NCBI RefSeq assembly: GCF_017356035.1
Contig: NZ_JAFIQX010000010.1
Location: 62,001 to 126,000, forward strand
From: Longitalea luteola
GTDB taxonomy: Bacteria; Bacteroidota; Bacteroidia; Chitinophagales; Chitinophagaceae
Length of the DNA stretch: 64,000 nt
Direction: 5' to 3'
Notes under the pieces: model-generated
The model's database searches: none
What the model saw: only the letters and a program-made list of their open reading frames with translations
Told to the model about the DNA's origin: nothing
Position numbers and translations under genes: made by a program
Shown: piece by piece, positions 8,697-18,040 of the stretch
Position numbering within the stretch: position 1 is the stretch's first letter
Layout of the letters: each line of letters starts with the position of its first letter

Positions 8697-11273
8697 TCAG
8701 AAATTCCGGCCATCAGACAGTATCCTGTTCAACCGGAATTGAATCAGCCTGATCTCTTTCGTAATACCGTAAGAAACCGAAATATTGTATTTATTGAACG
8801 GAACGAAGATGATGCCAGGGCCATAAGAGATATGCCATTTATTCGACGGTTCACCCGGCATCCACACGCGGCCGTGATCAAAAAAGGCAAACAGACCGAT
8901 CTTGCCTGTCACCAGGTACGTACGAAAATTGGTGATGAATCGCAGTTCATTGCTGTTATACACGGCGGTCTGACCCCAGAATCGTTCGCGGCGATAACCC
9001 CGGATGGTACGGGGCCCACCTATGATCGCATGTTGGTATGCCTGCCCGGTTCCCAGCACATTGTCGTTTACTACGGTCTCTCCGCCGAACCTGATGGCCA
9101 TGGAAACCTTCTTTAACAATGGCACATACACCTGGGCGTTGGCATTGTACCGCTGGAAGAATTCGTTTTGCTGAAAATTCTTGGAATAGTAAGCATTTGC
9201 CAAAAAGGTAAATCCTGCAACCGGCGCTACCGAATCTTTTAGATGAACAAACGAATACGTCAATTGCAAACCTGCGTAGGGGTGCGTTTCAAACACTTCG
9301 TTGTTGTGTAAAAATGATTTCGCGAAGAACCGGTCGCTATCCTTAATACTTCTTATCTGCTGAAAATAAGCAGTACCTCCTATTGTACTTTTCCCGAAAG
9401 CGCGGCGCAAGCCAGCACCTGCATACCACTCTTCACTTCGCATGCGGTAATAATTAATATCCGTAGTAATCAAACCCGTTTCATTACCGGTGCCATAATA
9501 ATTTGTCCAGCGGATCATATCATATTCACCCCGCCAGAAAAAATCCCACTTGCCAATTGCATTGGGATGCAAACCTTCTCCGAAAAGACTGAACGCATTC
9601 TGGGAGATTGAATAATGAGCACCGAATTCGTAAGCGGCGGCAAACGGCTCGCGGCGCCATTTATGGTTTGTAAGCCGGTAACGCAACCCTGTATAAAGTC
9701 TGTCTTCATTGTTATAGAAAACAAGTGGCAGGAAGCCTTTTTTATCATACCTGAACCATTCGTAATCCCAACGATGAATGGAGGTATCGGCCGACAGGTG
9801 CATTTTAGCCGACCTGGTTTGAAAAACATTTTTGTAATTATCGTAAATATGCACCTTCTGCTTTGCCTGAACGATCGAGTCTTTACCGGGACCGCCGATG
9901 ATGCGAATGGTGATATCGTCTACCTCGTTGTTAACCACATACACATCTTCGCCCCTGATGCCAAACAACCTGATCTCTTTTGTTTCATCGGGGTTAAACC
10001 GCCTTTGATAATAGGGCCTGGCAGCTTTTTCGCCTTTGGCATCTACCCGGTATACCGACACCACCGTTTCTTTATTGTCACCGCCTACCTCAAAAAATTC
10101 CCGTTGCCTGGTGCCTGTAATTTCCACTTCTTTGGCTATGGTAAGATAATGCTGCTTTGCAAAGGCGGGCAATTGATTGCGTCTTGCTTTTATTTTATCG
10201 ATCATTTCTTTGCCTTTGACCGCATACACTTCCGCCGGCATTTGCGCTACCGATTGCACGATCACGGCATCTGAAAGCGCTTCCTTCAACGCTTCTGCTG
10301 CCTTCAACCAATCGTCGAGCGTGAGTTCGTTGGTAAGATAGCGATCCATAAAACGGGCAGCATGGCCAATCTTTGAAATATTCTTAACTACAGAATCATA
10401 ATGCTGCATATAAAACAACCCTGCGGCTTTTATCGCCAGGTTAATGAGGATACCGTCATGGTAATTGAAGGACTGATCGCGGTCTTTGGGCACCGGTTTG
10501 AATTGTGTTCCGCCGTCTACAGCCGCTTCGCCCCAACTCCAGTTGCCTTCATGCCGGTCCCAGTCACCGATCAGCATATCGAACAATCTTGCTTTTGCAA
10601 ATGCATGCTGATCTACTGAATAGGTACCATTCAACTGCAGCTTGGCCAACATCTCTTCCGTTTCATTGAAGGTGCGGAAATTGCCAAGATTATCTGCTTC
10701 ACGCCAATCGCCTTCGGGCTTTTCTTCCAACAAATACAAACCATTAGCGTATTTCTTATTAAATGTATCCAATGCCTTTTGTTGCGGCACATATACCAGT
10801 TTAGGCCAGGTATGATAAATGCCGGCGCGTTCCATCATATACGGCACTGCAAACGCCCCATAAGGATGCGACATGGAAATACCATCGTTGATGATATCTT
10901 CTGCAAACGTTCCTTTTAAATTATCGGGAAGTACTTCCTCTCTTGATTTATTAATGGAGCGAAGTGCGTATTCATTGCCATCCTTTGAACGCAGCTTAAG
11001 CGATCTTGATTCATGACCGCCACCTGCTTCATAAGCGATCAAACCGCCAAAAGCGGTGTCAAGTTTAAGTATGGGAACACGAACGGGAGTAGTCCATTCA
11101 ACGCGATGATTGCGGCCCCAGAGCTTTTGATAAGAAAGTGGCCGCTTATATTCCGGTCCGGCTGCAATTCTTTTGAAAGCAGTGGTATCAGCTCTTTGTG
11201 ATTGAGCTTTTACGTTCAGGGATATTATTAACAGCATCCCCAGGTATATGTATGACCAGGCATTGCAGCGCAT
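8697..11273 (-). CDS. Large outer-membrane barrel (BamA/TamA-like surface antigen) with kinase-like N-terminal half
   Basis: About 858 residues. A signal peptide (WSYIYLGMLLIISLNVKAQ) is followed by a roughly 400-residue soluble region and a C-terminal beta-barrel of the bacterial surface antigen type, with alternating aromatic strands and IIGGPRTIRGYRRERFWGQ, the RGY/RGF loop of BamA-like barrels. The soluble part contains LIGDWDRHEGNWSW (about residues 234-247) and PKDRDQSF about 20 residues on. The D-R-H-x-x-N pattern is the catalytic-loop signature of PI3/PI4-kinase-like and Fam20/HipA-like kinases, and NEYALRSINKS could supply the ATP-anchoring lysine. Start chosen at ATG 11273, preceded by AGGGG; 14 upstream codons are also open. 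Function in the envelope unknown. Confidence 0.72.
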   Translation of the reverse strand: MRCNAWSYIYLGMLLIISLNVKAQSQRADTTAFKRIAAGPEYKRPLSYQKLWGRNHRVEWTTPVRVPILKLDTAFGGLIAYEAGGGHESRSLKLRSKDGNEYALRSINKSREEVLPDNLKGTFAEDIINDGISMSHPYGAFAVPYMMERAGIYHTWPKLVYVPQQKALDTFNKKYANGLYLLEEKPEGDWREADNLGNFRTFNETEEMLAKLQLNGTYSVDQHAFAKARLFDMLIGDWDRHEGNWSWGEAAVDGGTQFKPVPKDRDQSFNYHDGILINLAIKAAGLFYMQHYDSVVKNISKIGHAARFMDRYLTNELTLDDWLKAAEALKEALSDAVIVQSVAQMPAEVYAVKGKEMIDKIKARRNQLPAFAKQHYLTIAKEVEITGTRQREFFEVGGDNKETVVSVYRVDAKGEKAARPYYQRRFNPDETKEIRLFGIRGEDVYVVNNEVDDITIRIIGGPGKDSIVQAKQKVHIYDNYKNVFQTRSAKMHLSADTSIHRWDYEWFRYDKKGFLPLVFYNNEDRLYTGLRYRLTNHKWRREPFAAAYEFGAHYSISQNAFSLFGEGLHPNAIGKWDFFWRGEYDMIRWTNYYGTGNETGLITTDINYYRMRSEEWYAGAGLRRAFGKSTIGGTAYFQQIRSIKDSDRFFAKSFLHNNEVFETHPYAGLQLTYSFVHLKDSVAPVAGFTFLANAYYSKNFQQNEFFQRYNANAQVYVPLLKKVSMAIRFGGETVVNDNVLGTGQAYQHAIIGGPRTIRGYRRERFWGQTAVYNSNELRFITNFRTYLVTGKIGLFAFFDHGRVWMPGEPSNKWHISYGPGIIFVPFNKYNISVSYGITKEIRLIQFRLNRILSDGRNF

Positions 11274-11360
11274 ATATATACCCCTAATATAAAATTGTGC
11301 CACGGGGCATACCAAAGCGTTGCAGCTTTATAATGCATTCTTTGCCAACAAGTCTGAGAT

Positions 11361-11387
11361 GTGTGCCACAGCTTTGGTGTGGCACAC
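11361..11387 (-). terminator. Strong hairpin after the EEP gene
   Basis: The arms GTGTGCCACA and TGTGGCACAC (10 perfect pairs, 7-base loop) begin 4 bases beyond the stop codon of the EEP gene. No long T tract follows on the minus strand, so it may act as a weak terminator or as a 3-prime end stabiliser of the SusCD operon transcript. Confidence 0.6.
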
Positions 11388-11391
11388 CTGA

Positions 11392-12333
11392 TTACAATAT
11401 GGCTATTTCAGCCGACACAAAAAAGTGATCACTGGGGAAAATGCCTTTAGGTTTGTCTTTTATAATGCCCGCTGCCAATGGCTTGCAATTGCCTTTGCAA
11501 AAAATGAAATCGATCTTTCCTTTACCATTCAGTTTAGGGCTGTCGATGGGTTCAAATCCATGTGCGGTAACACCGGGGTCTGTTTCACCATGCAGGGTGG
11601 CATAGCTATCGACAAAGCCGGCGGCTTTTACACTATCTAACACGTTGCTGGTGGCTCTTGCATTGAAATCACCGGTAAGTATCTGCGGAAAGCCTGGCTG
11701 GTACTGACTGCTTTCTGCTGCCATCATTTTTGCCTGCTGCACTTTGGCTTCGTGCGATTTATGATCGAGGTGCAGGTTCACTACCCTGAACTCTTTTCCG
11801 GTTTTTATTTCCCGCAACCGAACCCAGTTCACATGCCGCGCCCTGGCTGTATTCCAGGAACCGCTGCCGGCTACCAATGGCGTTTCTGATAACCAATAGG
11901 TGCCGCCGGCCAACAACTCATAGCGTTGTTTCAACCACATGATGGGATTCTTGGCAATCCCGTGGTAACCTGTGGGGTGCGCATCCATTTCGGGTCCGTC
12001 AAAACCAAAGAGGGCATATTTCGGCATTTGCTGTTGCAGGTAAGCCGCCTGTTCCTTCAATACTTCCTGCAAACCGATGATATCAGGCTGCTGATTCCTG
12101 ATCACCTGTAAACATACTTCCCTGCGTGTATTCCAGCCTAACCCTTTTGCCTCATCTTCGGGTAGGGCTACGCGTATATTGCAGGTAAGCACTTTATGAC
12201 TGCTGCTTTTTTTTACTTCATCATCGGTTGCGGCCATTCCGGTCGCAGGAAGAAAGGGAGCCAGCGCAATGGCGCCGAGCCCCTTTATAACATGCCTGCG
12301 AGAAGCCACCTGTTGTGGGTTCGTGTTTTCCAT
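11392..12333 (-). CDS. Exported endonuclease/exonuclease/phosphatase (EEP) family hydrolase
   Basis: A 313-residue metal-dependent phosphodiesterase-fold protein. The N-terminus has a twin-arginine-like signal (SRRHVIKGLGAIALAPFLPA, residues 11-30). Catalytic elements of the DNase I/EEP fold are visible in order: TCNIRV, GLQEVLKEQ (metal-binding Glu), NLHLDHKS, LTGDFNA (Asp/Asn pair) and PSDHFFVSAEI near the C-terminus (catalytic Asp-His). Members cleave nucleic acids, sphingomyelin, inositol phosphates or other phosphodiesters, so the substrate is open. It is the last gene of the SusCD-led minus-strand series, 12 bases after the FAD oxidoreductase, which suggests it acts on an imported or periplasmic phosphodiester. 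Confidence 0.85.
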   Translation of the reverse strand: MENTNPQQVASRRHVIKGLGAIALAPFLPATGMAATDDEVKKSSSHKVLTCNIRVALPEDEAKGLGWNTRREVCLQVIRNQQPDIIGLQEVLKEQAAYLQQQMPKYALFGFDGPEMDAHPTGYHGIAKNPIMWLKQRYELLAGGTYWLSETPLVAGSGSWNTARARHVNWVRLREIKTGKEFRVVNLHLDHKSHEAKVQQAKMMAAESSQYQPGFPQILTGDFNARATSNVLDSVKAAGFVDSYATLHGETDPGVTAHGFEPIDSPKLNGKGKIDFIFCKGNCKPLAAGIIKDKPKGIFPSDHFFVSAEIAIL

Positions 12334-12345
12334 AAAGGGTATAAT

Positions 12346-13746
12346 CTATTTAACAGCTGCTTTTTGATTAATACGCAGGTATGCGCCTTTACTGATCAAT
12401 TCCTGTTGTAGTTGCTGTACATCTACGGCTGCCGGTTGTACGTTTCTTCGTACTGCCTGTTTGGCCGCGCGGCCGGCCGCTTCGCCCATAGCCATACAGG
12501 GCGCCATTACCCGGATGGCCGACATGGCTTCATGCGTGGTGGAAATGCAACGTCCGGCCACTAACAGGTTCTTCACTTTCTGCGGCACCAGGGAGCGATA
12601 CGGAATATCATAACAATCGCCGCACCATTCCAAGGTACAACCGCCGCCCTGCGGGTGGTGAATATCCAGCGGATAACTGGCCACGGCAATAGCATCTTCA
12701 AAATGGCGGCAGCTCATAATATCTTCGCGGGTCATAGTGTACTGGCCAATGATGCGCCTTGTTTCCCTGATACCAAGGAAGGGGGCCGTTTTCAGGAAAT
12801 AGGCATTTTCAAATCCGGGCACGTATTCTATCAGGTACCGCTGAATATCGTAGATCTGTTTACGCCCTTCTATTTCACCGTGAGTCAAACTTTCCGGATC
12901 GGTTCCATTCACGCCGTTTACGCGCGTCATATTCACCCACACTTCGCCCTTACGTAAACCGGTGATGAGGATGGTTCGCTCGGTGGTTAATGTTAGTCCG
13001 TCCTCCTGTGCTTTTTTCACCAGGTTACGCATGCCCACCAGCACAAACTGGTTATTCTGGCCAAAATATTCTGCAGGAATAAAATCAGTTAAATAGGTCC
13101 TTGGCTCCTGTGCCACGCTGAGCCGCAGTTTTTCGGTGTCTACACCGCCCAAACAGAACATGAGCGTAGGCGGTTGCACACCGCCATGTTCATTGCCGTA
13201 TTCGCAAGGCACGCCACTGCGATAAGCCACATCGGCATCGCCACTGCAATCGATGACCACTTTTGCCATAATGGCTTCCCGTCCGGCCTTACTTTCTACA
13301 ATAACACCTTTCAGTTCATCGCCTTCCATTACCACACCGGCACAAAACGTATAGAACAATACTTCTACATTGCTTTCTCTTAACATTTCAAGCGCTACTG
13401 TTTTTACACTTTCCGGTTCTACCAGCGTTAAGCTCATGTGCAGGGGACAAGGCCGGTGCTCACTGGCGGCCTGCCGGGCAGCCAGGCGGTCAATCAGTTT
13501 TTGGGGCAGGCCTTTGATGATCTGGTTGCCTTTCTGGCCCAGGAAACCGAGGATCGGTAATCCGATGGTCATATTTCCACCCACGAAGCTGCGGCTTTCG
13601 ATCAGGAGCACCCGAAGGCCGTCTTCTGCTGCTGCCATGGCGGCTGTAATGCCCGAGGGGCCACCGCCTACTACCAGCACATCTACCTGGGTACGAATGG
13701 GTATTGTTTTCGCAGGTTCCTGAATGGTTCCTAAATTATTCTTCAT
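12346..13746 (-). CDS. FAD-dependent oxidoreductase (FAD_oxidored family)
   Basis: A 466-residue flavoprotein. The Rossmann dinucleotide motif VLVVGGGPSGITAAMAAAE lies at about residues 24-42, followed by the acidic end of beta-2 (LLIES). A second FAD contact is VVIDCSGDADVAYRSG at about 163-178, and a GRCISTTHEA motif lies near the C-terminus. This is the PF12831-type family common in Bacteroidota and Planctomycetota sugar or polyol loci, related to fumarate-reductase-like flavoproteins; the substrate is unknown. No signal peptide, so it is probably cytosolic and acts on the solute brought in by the upstream MFS transporter. It lies in the SusCD-led operon between transporter and EEP hydrolase. 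Confidence 0.85.
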   Translation of the reverse strand: MKNNLGTIQEPAKTIPIRTQVDVLVVGGGPSGITAAMAAAEDGLRVLLIESRSFVGGNMTIGLPILGFLGQKGNQIIKGLPQKLIDRLAARQAASEHRPCPLHMSLTLVEPESVKTVALEMLRESNVEVLFYTFCAGVVMEGDELKGVIVESKAGREAIMAKVVIDCSGDADVAYRSGVPCEYGNEHGGVQPPTLMFCLGGVDTEKLRLSVAQEPRTYLTDFIPAEYFGQNNQFVLVGMRNLVKKAQEDGLTLTTERTILITGLRKGEVWVNMTRVNGVNGTDPESLTHGEIEGRKQIYDIQRYLIEYVPGFENAYFLKTAPFLGIRETRRIIGQYTMTREDIMSCRHFEDAIAVASYPLDIHHPQGGGCTLEWCGDCYDIPYRSLVPQKVKNLLVAGRCISTTHEAMSAIRVMAPCMAMGEAAGRAAKQAVRRNVQPAAVDVQQLQQELISKGAYLRINQKAAVK

Positions 13747-13783
13747 ACAATATCTGTTTTATGCTGTTAACTGTTTTGTCGTG

Positions 13784-13950
13784 AATCGTCAATCGTCAAT
13801 GGAGAGTTGCTCGCGAAATTTCAAACGTAATTTCCGATCTTGCGCCACCTAGAACTGATTGCCTTCTGCTTTTTGCCTTATGCCCCGTTGCGTTGCTGCC
13901 TCGCTGCTTTCTTGCCTGTTTGCCTCTTTGTCTTTTTGCCTGTTGCCTTC
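13784..13950. repeat. Degenerate word repeats (AATCGTC, then TTGCCT)
   Basis: 13784-13797 holds tandem AATCGTC words. 13861-13950 holds roughly ten copies of a TGCCT/TTGCCT word with 3-8 bases between them. The second block lies inside the 3-prime end of the MFS coding sequence and supplies its charged tail. Similar low-complexity blocks sit at 16305-16352, 21499-21551 and 24525-24569. Confidence 0.6.
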
Positions 13951-15183
13951 CCTGCGCACCATTGTCCACAATAATAAGGCAGCCAGTGGATGCAGCACCG
14001 ACATCAGCATAAAGATGTTACCCGCTCCCAGCTCGCCAATTACCTGGCCAACATAATAATTGAATAACACGGCGCCCAATGCGCCAAATCCGCCGGCAAT
14101 GCCCAGCACGCTGGCTACATTATGCATTGGGAATGCTTCCGCCACCACCACACTCAGCGATACCAGCCAGCTTAAAGCCATAACTGCAATACAACTAAAA
14201 ACGATCAAAGTGCTCACCGCACCGGGCAGGTAATTGATCAATGCACACAAGGGCGCCATGGCTACTGTTGCCGTTAACATGATCTTACGCGCCCGCAAAG
14301 GCTGTTTACCCTTGCGCACCATTTTATCGCTCCAGGCGCTGGTAGCAATACTGCCTACGTCTGCAATTAAAAAAGGGATCCAGCCGAACAGGCCTATTTG
14401 CGCCAGTGTAAGACCTGATCCTTCCTGTAAATAACCCGGCAGCCAGAACAAACAGAAATACCAAACCGGATCGCTTATAAACCGTATCAATAATATACCC
14501 CATAAACTTCTGGTGGTCCACAGTTGCCGCCAGGTGAAACGTTCGCCTGCATCCCTTGCTTCTGACTGCATCACTTCTTTTGTGACCTCCACCGGTGGTT
14601 TACGGTAAATTATTTTCCATAACAGGGCAATGAGTAATCCCACACTGCCACAAATGATAAAGGCAGTCTGCCAGTTAAACTGCAATGTTAACCAGGCAAT
14701 CAGCGGCGGCGCTATGATGGCGCCAATGGAACTGCCCGCCACACATAAACTGTTGGCGGTAGCCCGCAGCCTGCCTGAGAACCATACGGTCACTGTTTTC
14801 AACTGCGCCGGAAAATTGGCTGGTTCCGCCATACCCAGTAAACCACGAAAAAAACCAAACTGTGCCACCGTTCTGCTGAAGCCGCCACCAATACAGGCAA
14901 CAGACCACAGGATGATGCTGTACAGCATGATCTTACCCGCGCCAAATTTATCAACCAGCCAGCCCGATACGGGATACATGATGGCATAACAGATGGTAAA
15001 GATGTTTACAATAAATGCATAGCCCCCGTCATCGAGCGTAAATTCTTCTTTAAGTAATGGTTTTAGTATTGACACCATTTGCCGGTCGACATAATTAAAC
15101 ACGATCGTTAGAAAGATGATGCCTACTATAAACCAGCGTCGATTATCTTCAAACCAATTTTTTTTCTTTTCTGTGGCAAGCAT
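13849..15183 (-). CDS. MFS transporter, hexuronate/phthalate (anion:cation symporter) type
   Basis: A 444-residue inner-membrane permease with 12 hydrophobic segments. Family signs are the early NYVDRQMVSILKPLLKEEF (end of helix 1, as in ExuT/GudP-like carriers), the GWLVDKFGAGK loop between helices 2 and 3, and GLLGMAEPANFPAQLKT at helix 4. This anion:cation symporter branch carries hexuronates, glucarate or phthalate-like acids. Start chosen at ATG 15183; the TTG at 15201 is less likely. The last 35 residues (from about RREGNRQKDKE) are a charged Gln/Arg/Glu tail with no counterpart in the family, encoded by an intergenic-type word repeat. The gene follows the phosphoesterase directly in the SusCD operon. 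Confidence 0.88.
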   Translation of the reverse strand: MLATEKKKNWFEDNRRWFIVGIIFLTIVFNYVDRQMVSILKPLLKEEFTLDDGGYAFIVNIFTICYAIMYPVSGWLVDKFGAGKIMLYSIILWSVACIGGGFSRTVAQFGFFRGLLGMAEPANFPAQLKTVTVWFSGRLRATANSLCVAGSSIGAIIAPPLIAWLTLQFNWQTAFIICGSVGLLIALLWKIIYRKPPVEVTKEVMQSEARDAGERFTWRQLWTTRSLWGILLIRFISDPVWYFCLFWLPGYLQEGSGLTLAQIGLFGWIPFLIADVGSIATSAWSDKMVRKGKQPLRARKIMLTATVAMAPLCALINYLPGAVSTLIVFSCIAVMALSWLVSLSVVVAEAFPMHNVASVLGIAGGFGALGAVLFNYYVGQVIGELGAGNIFMLMSVLHPLAALLLWTMVRREGNRQKDKEANRQESSEAATQRGIRQKAEGNQF

Positions 15184-15201
15184 TTCATTCGCTTTTAGCA
15201 A

Positions 15202-16281
15202 TCAATTCAGTTCAAAAGAAAATTCATCAAACGATTCCCTGCGCCAGGCCAGTTGTCTGGTACTGGGCGAAATCGCAAAAAAAGGAGAAAAGGTCTTTAC
15301 ATGCACTGTTTTGCCATTCGGCAAAAACTCCAGCAAACGCAGCCAGCCATCACCGCCATTGCCGTAATGACCACCGCCCATTGCCTGCGCATTGAAGGTC
15401 ATTTGTTGTACCATTTTACCGGCATCATTTTTATCGGTGCGAAACCCTACATGTTTGCGGGCATCGTCTTTAGCGCCGATATGACCCGAGATCACCAGCT
15501 GGATATTGCCGGCAGGCTTTACTAACTTTTCCCAAATTGCCACTCCATAATTCGCATCCTTCAGGTCGTATTTGGCGGTTTTTGTTTGTTCGTTCCTGTA
15601 GTTCAGGTAAGCATGGGTCAGCAGCACTACTGTGTGATTACGATATTTGGGCTGGGTCACTACTTTTTTTGCCCATTGTAATATGGTATCGCGGGGCGCA
15701 AATTCAATGGTCATAAACAGAAAGGGCCTGCCCTGGGGAGATGTCCATTCCAGGCAGGAGTTCTCGAGGCTGGGAATATTATCGGGATTATTGGTATACT
15801 CCCGCAGCAATTGTTTGTTCAGCGGGTTCTTGTCAGGGGGAAAGAACCTGGGATAGTTGGTGTGTTTGGGTTCATGCGTGTAGCTGAAGATATTGTAATC
15901 ATGGTTTCCGGCAGCAGCTACATAGGGGATCTTTCCATCGAGCTTACCAAAGGCAGCAGCAATGGTTGCCCATTGCTGCAAACCGGTTTGGTCCATTTTT
16001 ATTCCATCTGGTTTCTCAATATTATTATGCTCCACCAGGTCGCCTGTGCACAACACCATTTTTATATGTAGCCGTTCGCGGTTCTCATCGATCCAGTTCA
16101 TCATAATGTCGAGCAGCGGCTGATTGCGCTTATATTTTACATAATTCTGCGGATCGGGCAATACCACTATTGACCAGGAAGCGGAATCGCTAAGGACCGG
16201 CTGCGTACTGTCCTGATGCTGTGCCGGGGCTGTCAGAACGGTTAGCTGCAACAATAACCAAAGGGCGAATATCTTCATCAT
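15202..16281 (-). CDS. Exported metallophosphoesterase (calcineurin-like)
   Basis: About 359 residues with a Sec signal peptide (MKIFALWLLLQLTVLTAPAQ). The five calcineurin-like metal motifs appear in order: VLPDPQNY, CTGDLVEHN, AAGNHDYN, LLTHAYL and ISGHIGAKD. The enzyme would hydrolyse phosphomonoesters or phosphodiesters in the periplasm or at the surface. The N-terminus is taken at ATG 16281 rather than the TTG at 16287. It lies between SusD and the MFS transporter, 18 bases from the transporter ATG, so it is part of the SusCD operon. Its presence with an EEP hydrolase suggests a phosphate-bearing target. Exact substrate unknown. Confidence 0.87.
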   Translation of the reverse strand: MMKIFALWLLLQLTVLTAPAQHQDSTQPVLSDSASWSIVVLPDPQNYVKYKRNQPLLDIMMNWIDENRERLHIKMVLCTGDLVEHNNIEKPDGIKMDQTGLQQWATIAAAFGKLDGKIPYVAAAGNHDYNIFSYTHEPKHTNYPRFFPPDKNPLNKQLLREYTNNPDNIPSLENSCLEWTSPQGRPFLFMTIEFAPRDTILQWAKKVVTQPKYRNHTVVLLTHAYLNYRNEQTKTAKYDLKDANYGVAIWEKLVKPAGNIQLVISGHIGAKDDARKHVGFRTDKNDAGKMVQQMTFNAQAMGGGHYGNGGDGWLRLLEFLPNGKTVHVKTFSPFFAISPSTRQLAWRRESFDEFSFELN

Positions 16282-16304
16282 ATTCAATCATTATTTGTAT
16301 TCAC

Positions 16305-16352
16305 TATCACATTATCAAATTATCACATTAGCATATTAGCACATTACCTCAT
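16305..16352. repeat. Tandem ATTA/CACATTA word repeat
   Basis: About six imperfect copies of a 7-10 base word around CACATTA and AGCATATTAGC lie between susD and the phosphoesterase gene. Low-complexity intergenic repeat of the type seen elsewhere in the window; transcribed within the operon. No function assigned. Confidence 0.6.
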
Positions 16353-16359
16353 TGTGCCT

Positions 16360-18021
16360 TTACCAGTTATCGTTTTGACTTATTAATCCTTTAGTGGTTT
16401 GTACTTCGATATTTGGAATTGGCCACAGGTAATCGCGGTTTGGATTGAACACCATATTTTCAATCACCCGCATTACGCTGGCGTTTGACACATTGCTATA
16501 ATCGGGACTGCTATTCTCATCCAGTGTTGGCGCCGATGTGAGCCAGGTGGTGCGGCTGCGGCCATAACGCGGACCTTTCATCACTTTCTCCGCGATTTTC
16601 CAGCGGCGGATATCGAACAGGCGGTGTCCTTCATTGGCGAGCTCTACTTTACGTTCTCTACGTACCAGCGAACGCATGTATGCCTGTGTTTGTCCGCGGG
16701 GCACAGTTGGCATGCCCGCTCTGAGGCGGATCGAATCCAACGCTTTATATACCGATTCATCGATCTGGTTGGCTTCAATCTTTGCTTCGGCATAGGTCAG
16801 CAACAGCTCGGCATAGCGAAAGAGAACGATATCGCCTTCGCAGTTCTCATCATCGGTTCTGTCTTTGATATCTGTCCATTTACGCCACATATAACCGGTA
16901 AAGGTGGCGTACACATTGGTGGCATCGGTATTAGGCACGCGTGCTGCGGGTGACACATTATAATTCCACACCCGCAAACTATCGGGATGCGTTTCAAACT
17001 GAAAGCCATAATACACACTGCCCGGCAACGCTATACTCATGGCCAGCCGCGGGTCGCGGTTGGCAAATGGTTTCGCTGGATTGTACAAAGGCGATTTGTC
17101 GATAGTAAGTCCATCGGTGCATTCGTACGAATCAACCATCTGCTGCGTGGGCACTTCGTTGGCCACACCGCCTGCGAGACGTGACGACAGAAAATTGCTA
17201 TTGGAATGGGTGATAATCCCTTTCATGTATTGCAGGGAAAAAATATGCTCTTTGCTGGTTTCACCGGTATAATTGAACAGGTTACCGTAGTTATCGTATA
17301 AGCCGTATTTGCCAATGGCCCTGGCTGCATTGGCCGCATCGGCCGCTACCTGCCATTGCCCGTTAAACAGCGCTACCCTGGCTTTCAGGGCATAGGCAGC
17401 CACGCGGGTTGCCCTTCCCGTTTTACCAACGTTTGCCGCCGGCAGATCGGGTGCTGCTTCATCCATTTCTTTAAGAATGAAATTCACCACTTCGCTTTTG
17501 GGCGTTCTTTCCATGCGGGCTTCCTCCAACGTAATGCTGCTTGTTACCAGCGGCACAGCGCCAAACAATTCCGTGAGCAGAAAATAATTGAAGGACCTTA
17601 CCCAGCGGGCTTCGGCAATTACCTGTTTTTTATAGGCCTCGCTGAGATCGGCAGCCCTGTCGATATTGTCTAACAAAAAATTGGCGCGGCCAATGGACTT
17701 ATAACACTGGGTCCAGGCAACTTCTGCGGAAGAATTGGTACTGATAGCTGTTCCATTACCCAGTTCCTGTACGGCATGCGCGCTCCGGTTCCAGCTGATA
17801 TCGGACGTATTATCGAGCATTACCGGCCAGGGCCGGGTACTTTTCAGTTCCCAGTTCAGGGATTTATAACAACCCTGTATTCCCATTTCCACTTCTGTTT
17901 CATTCTTGTAAAATGTTTCCGAAGAGGGACTATCCAACGGCAGCTTGTCAAGCGATTTATTACAGGCAGCCATTCCTGCTGCAATACCGGCGATCAATAT
18001 GATGATTGACGTACGTTTCAT
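16360..18021 (-). CDS. SusD/RagB-family outer-membrane lipoprotein
   Basis: A 553-residue surface glycan- or solute-binding lipoprotein. Signal peptide and lipobox are at the N-terminus (IIILIAGIAAGMAAC, Cys about residue 20). SusD_N helices follow (LDKLPLDSPSSETFYKNETEVEMGIQGC split over residues 24-52), then TPR-like helices and the RagB core with RRERKVELANEGHRLFDIRRW near residue 465, and LWPIPNIEVQTTKG at the end. The ATG at 18021 sits 19 bases after the SusC stop codon and gives the lipobox the right spacing. It caps the upstream SusC. The ligand cannot be deduced. Confidence 0.95.
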   Translation of the reverse strand: MKRTSIIILIAGIAAGMAACNKSLDKLPLDSPSSETFYKNETEVEMGIQGCYKSLNWELKSTRPWPVMLDNTSDISWNRSAHAVQELGNGTAISTNSSAEVAWTQCYKSIGRANFLLDNIDRAADLSEAYKKQVIAEARWVRSFNYFLLTELFGAVPLVTSSITLEEARMERTPKSEVVNFILKEMDEAAPDLPAANVGKTGRATRVAAYALKARVALFNGQWQVAADAANAARAIGKYGLYDNYGNLFNYTGETSKEHIFSLQYMKGIITHSNSNFLSSRLAGGVANEVPTQQMVDSYECTDGLTIDKSPLYNPAKPFANRDPRLAMSIALPGSVYYGFQFETHPDSLRVWNYNVSPAARVPNTDATNVYATFTGYMWRKWTDIKDRTDDENCEGDIVLFRYAELLLTYAEAKIEANQIDESVYKALDSIRLRAGMPTVPRGQTQAYMRSLVRRERKVELANEGHRLFDIRRWKIAEKVMKGPRYGRSRTTWLTSAPTLDENSSPDYSNVSNASVMRVIENMVFNPNRDYLWPIPNIEVQTTKGLISQNDNW

Positions 18022-18040
18022 GATTTGTAAATGAGGTTGT

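Noticed and set aside
9615-10274. 219-codon open frame on the plus strand within the barrel gene
   Set aside because: Antisense shadow of a gene with a clear beta-barrel and signal peptide.
13861-13950. CRISPR-like array
   Set aside because: Units are 5-8 bases with variable spacing and no conserved 25-40 base repeat, and there are no cas genes in the window.
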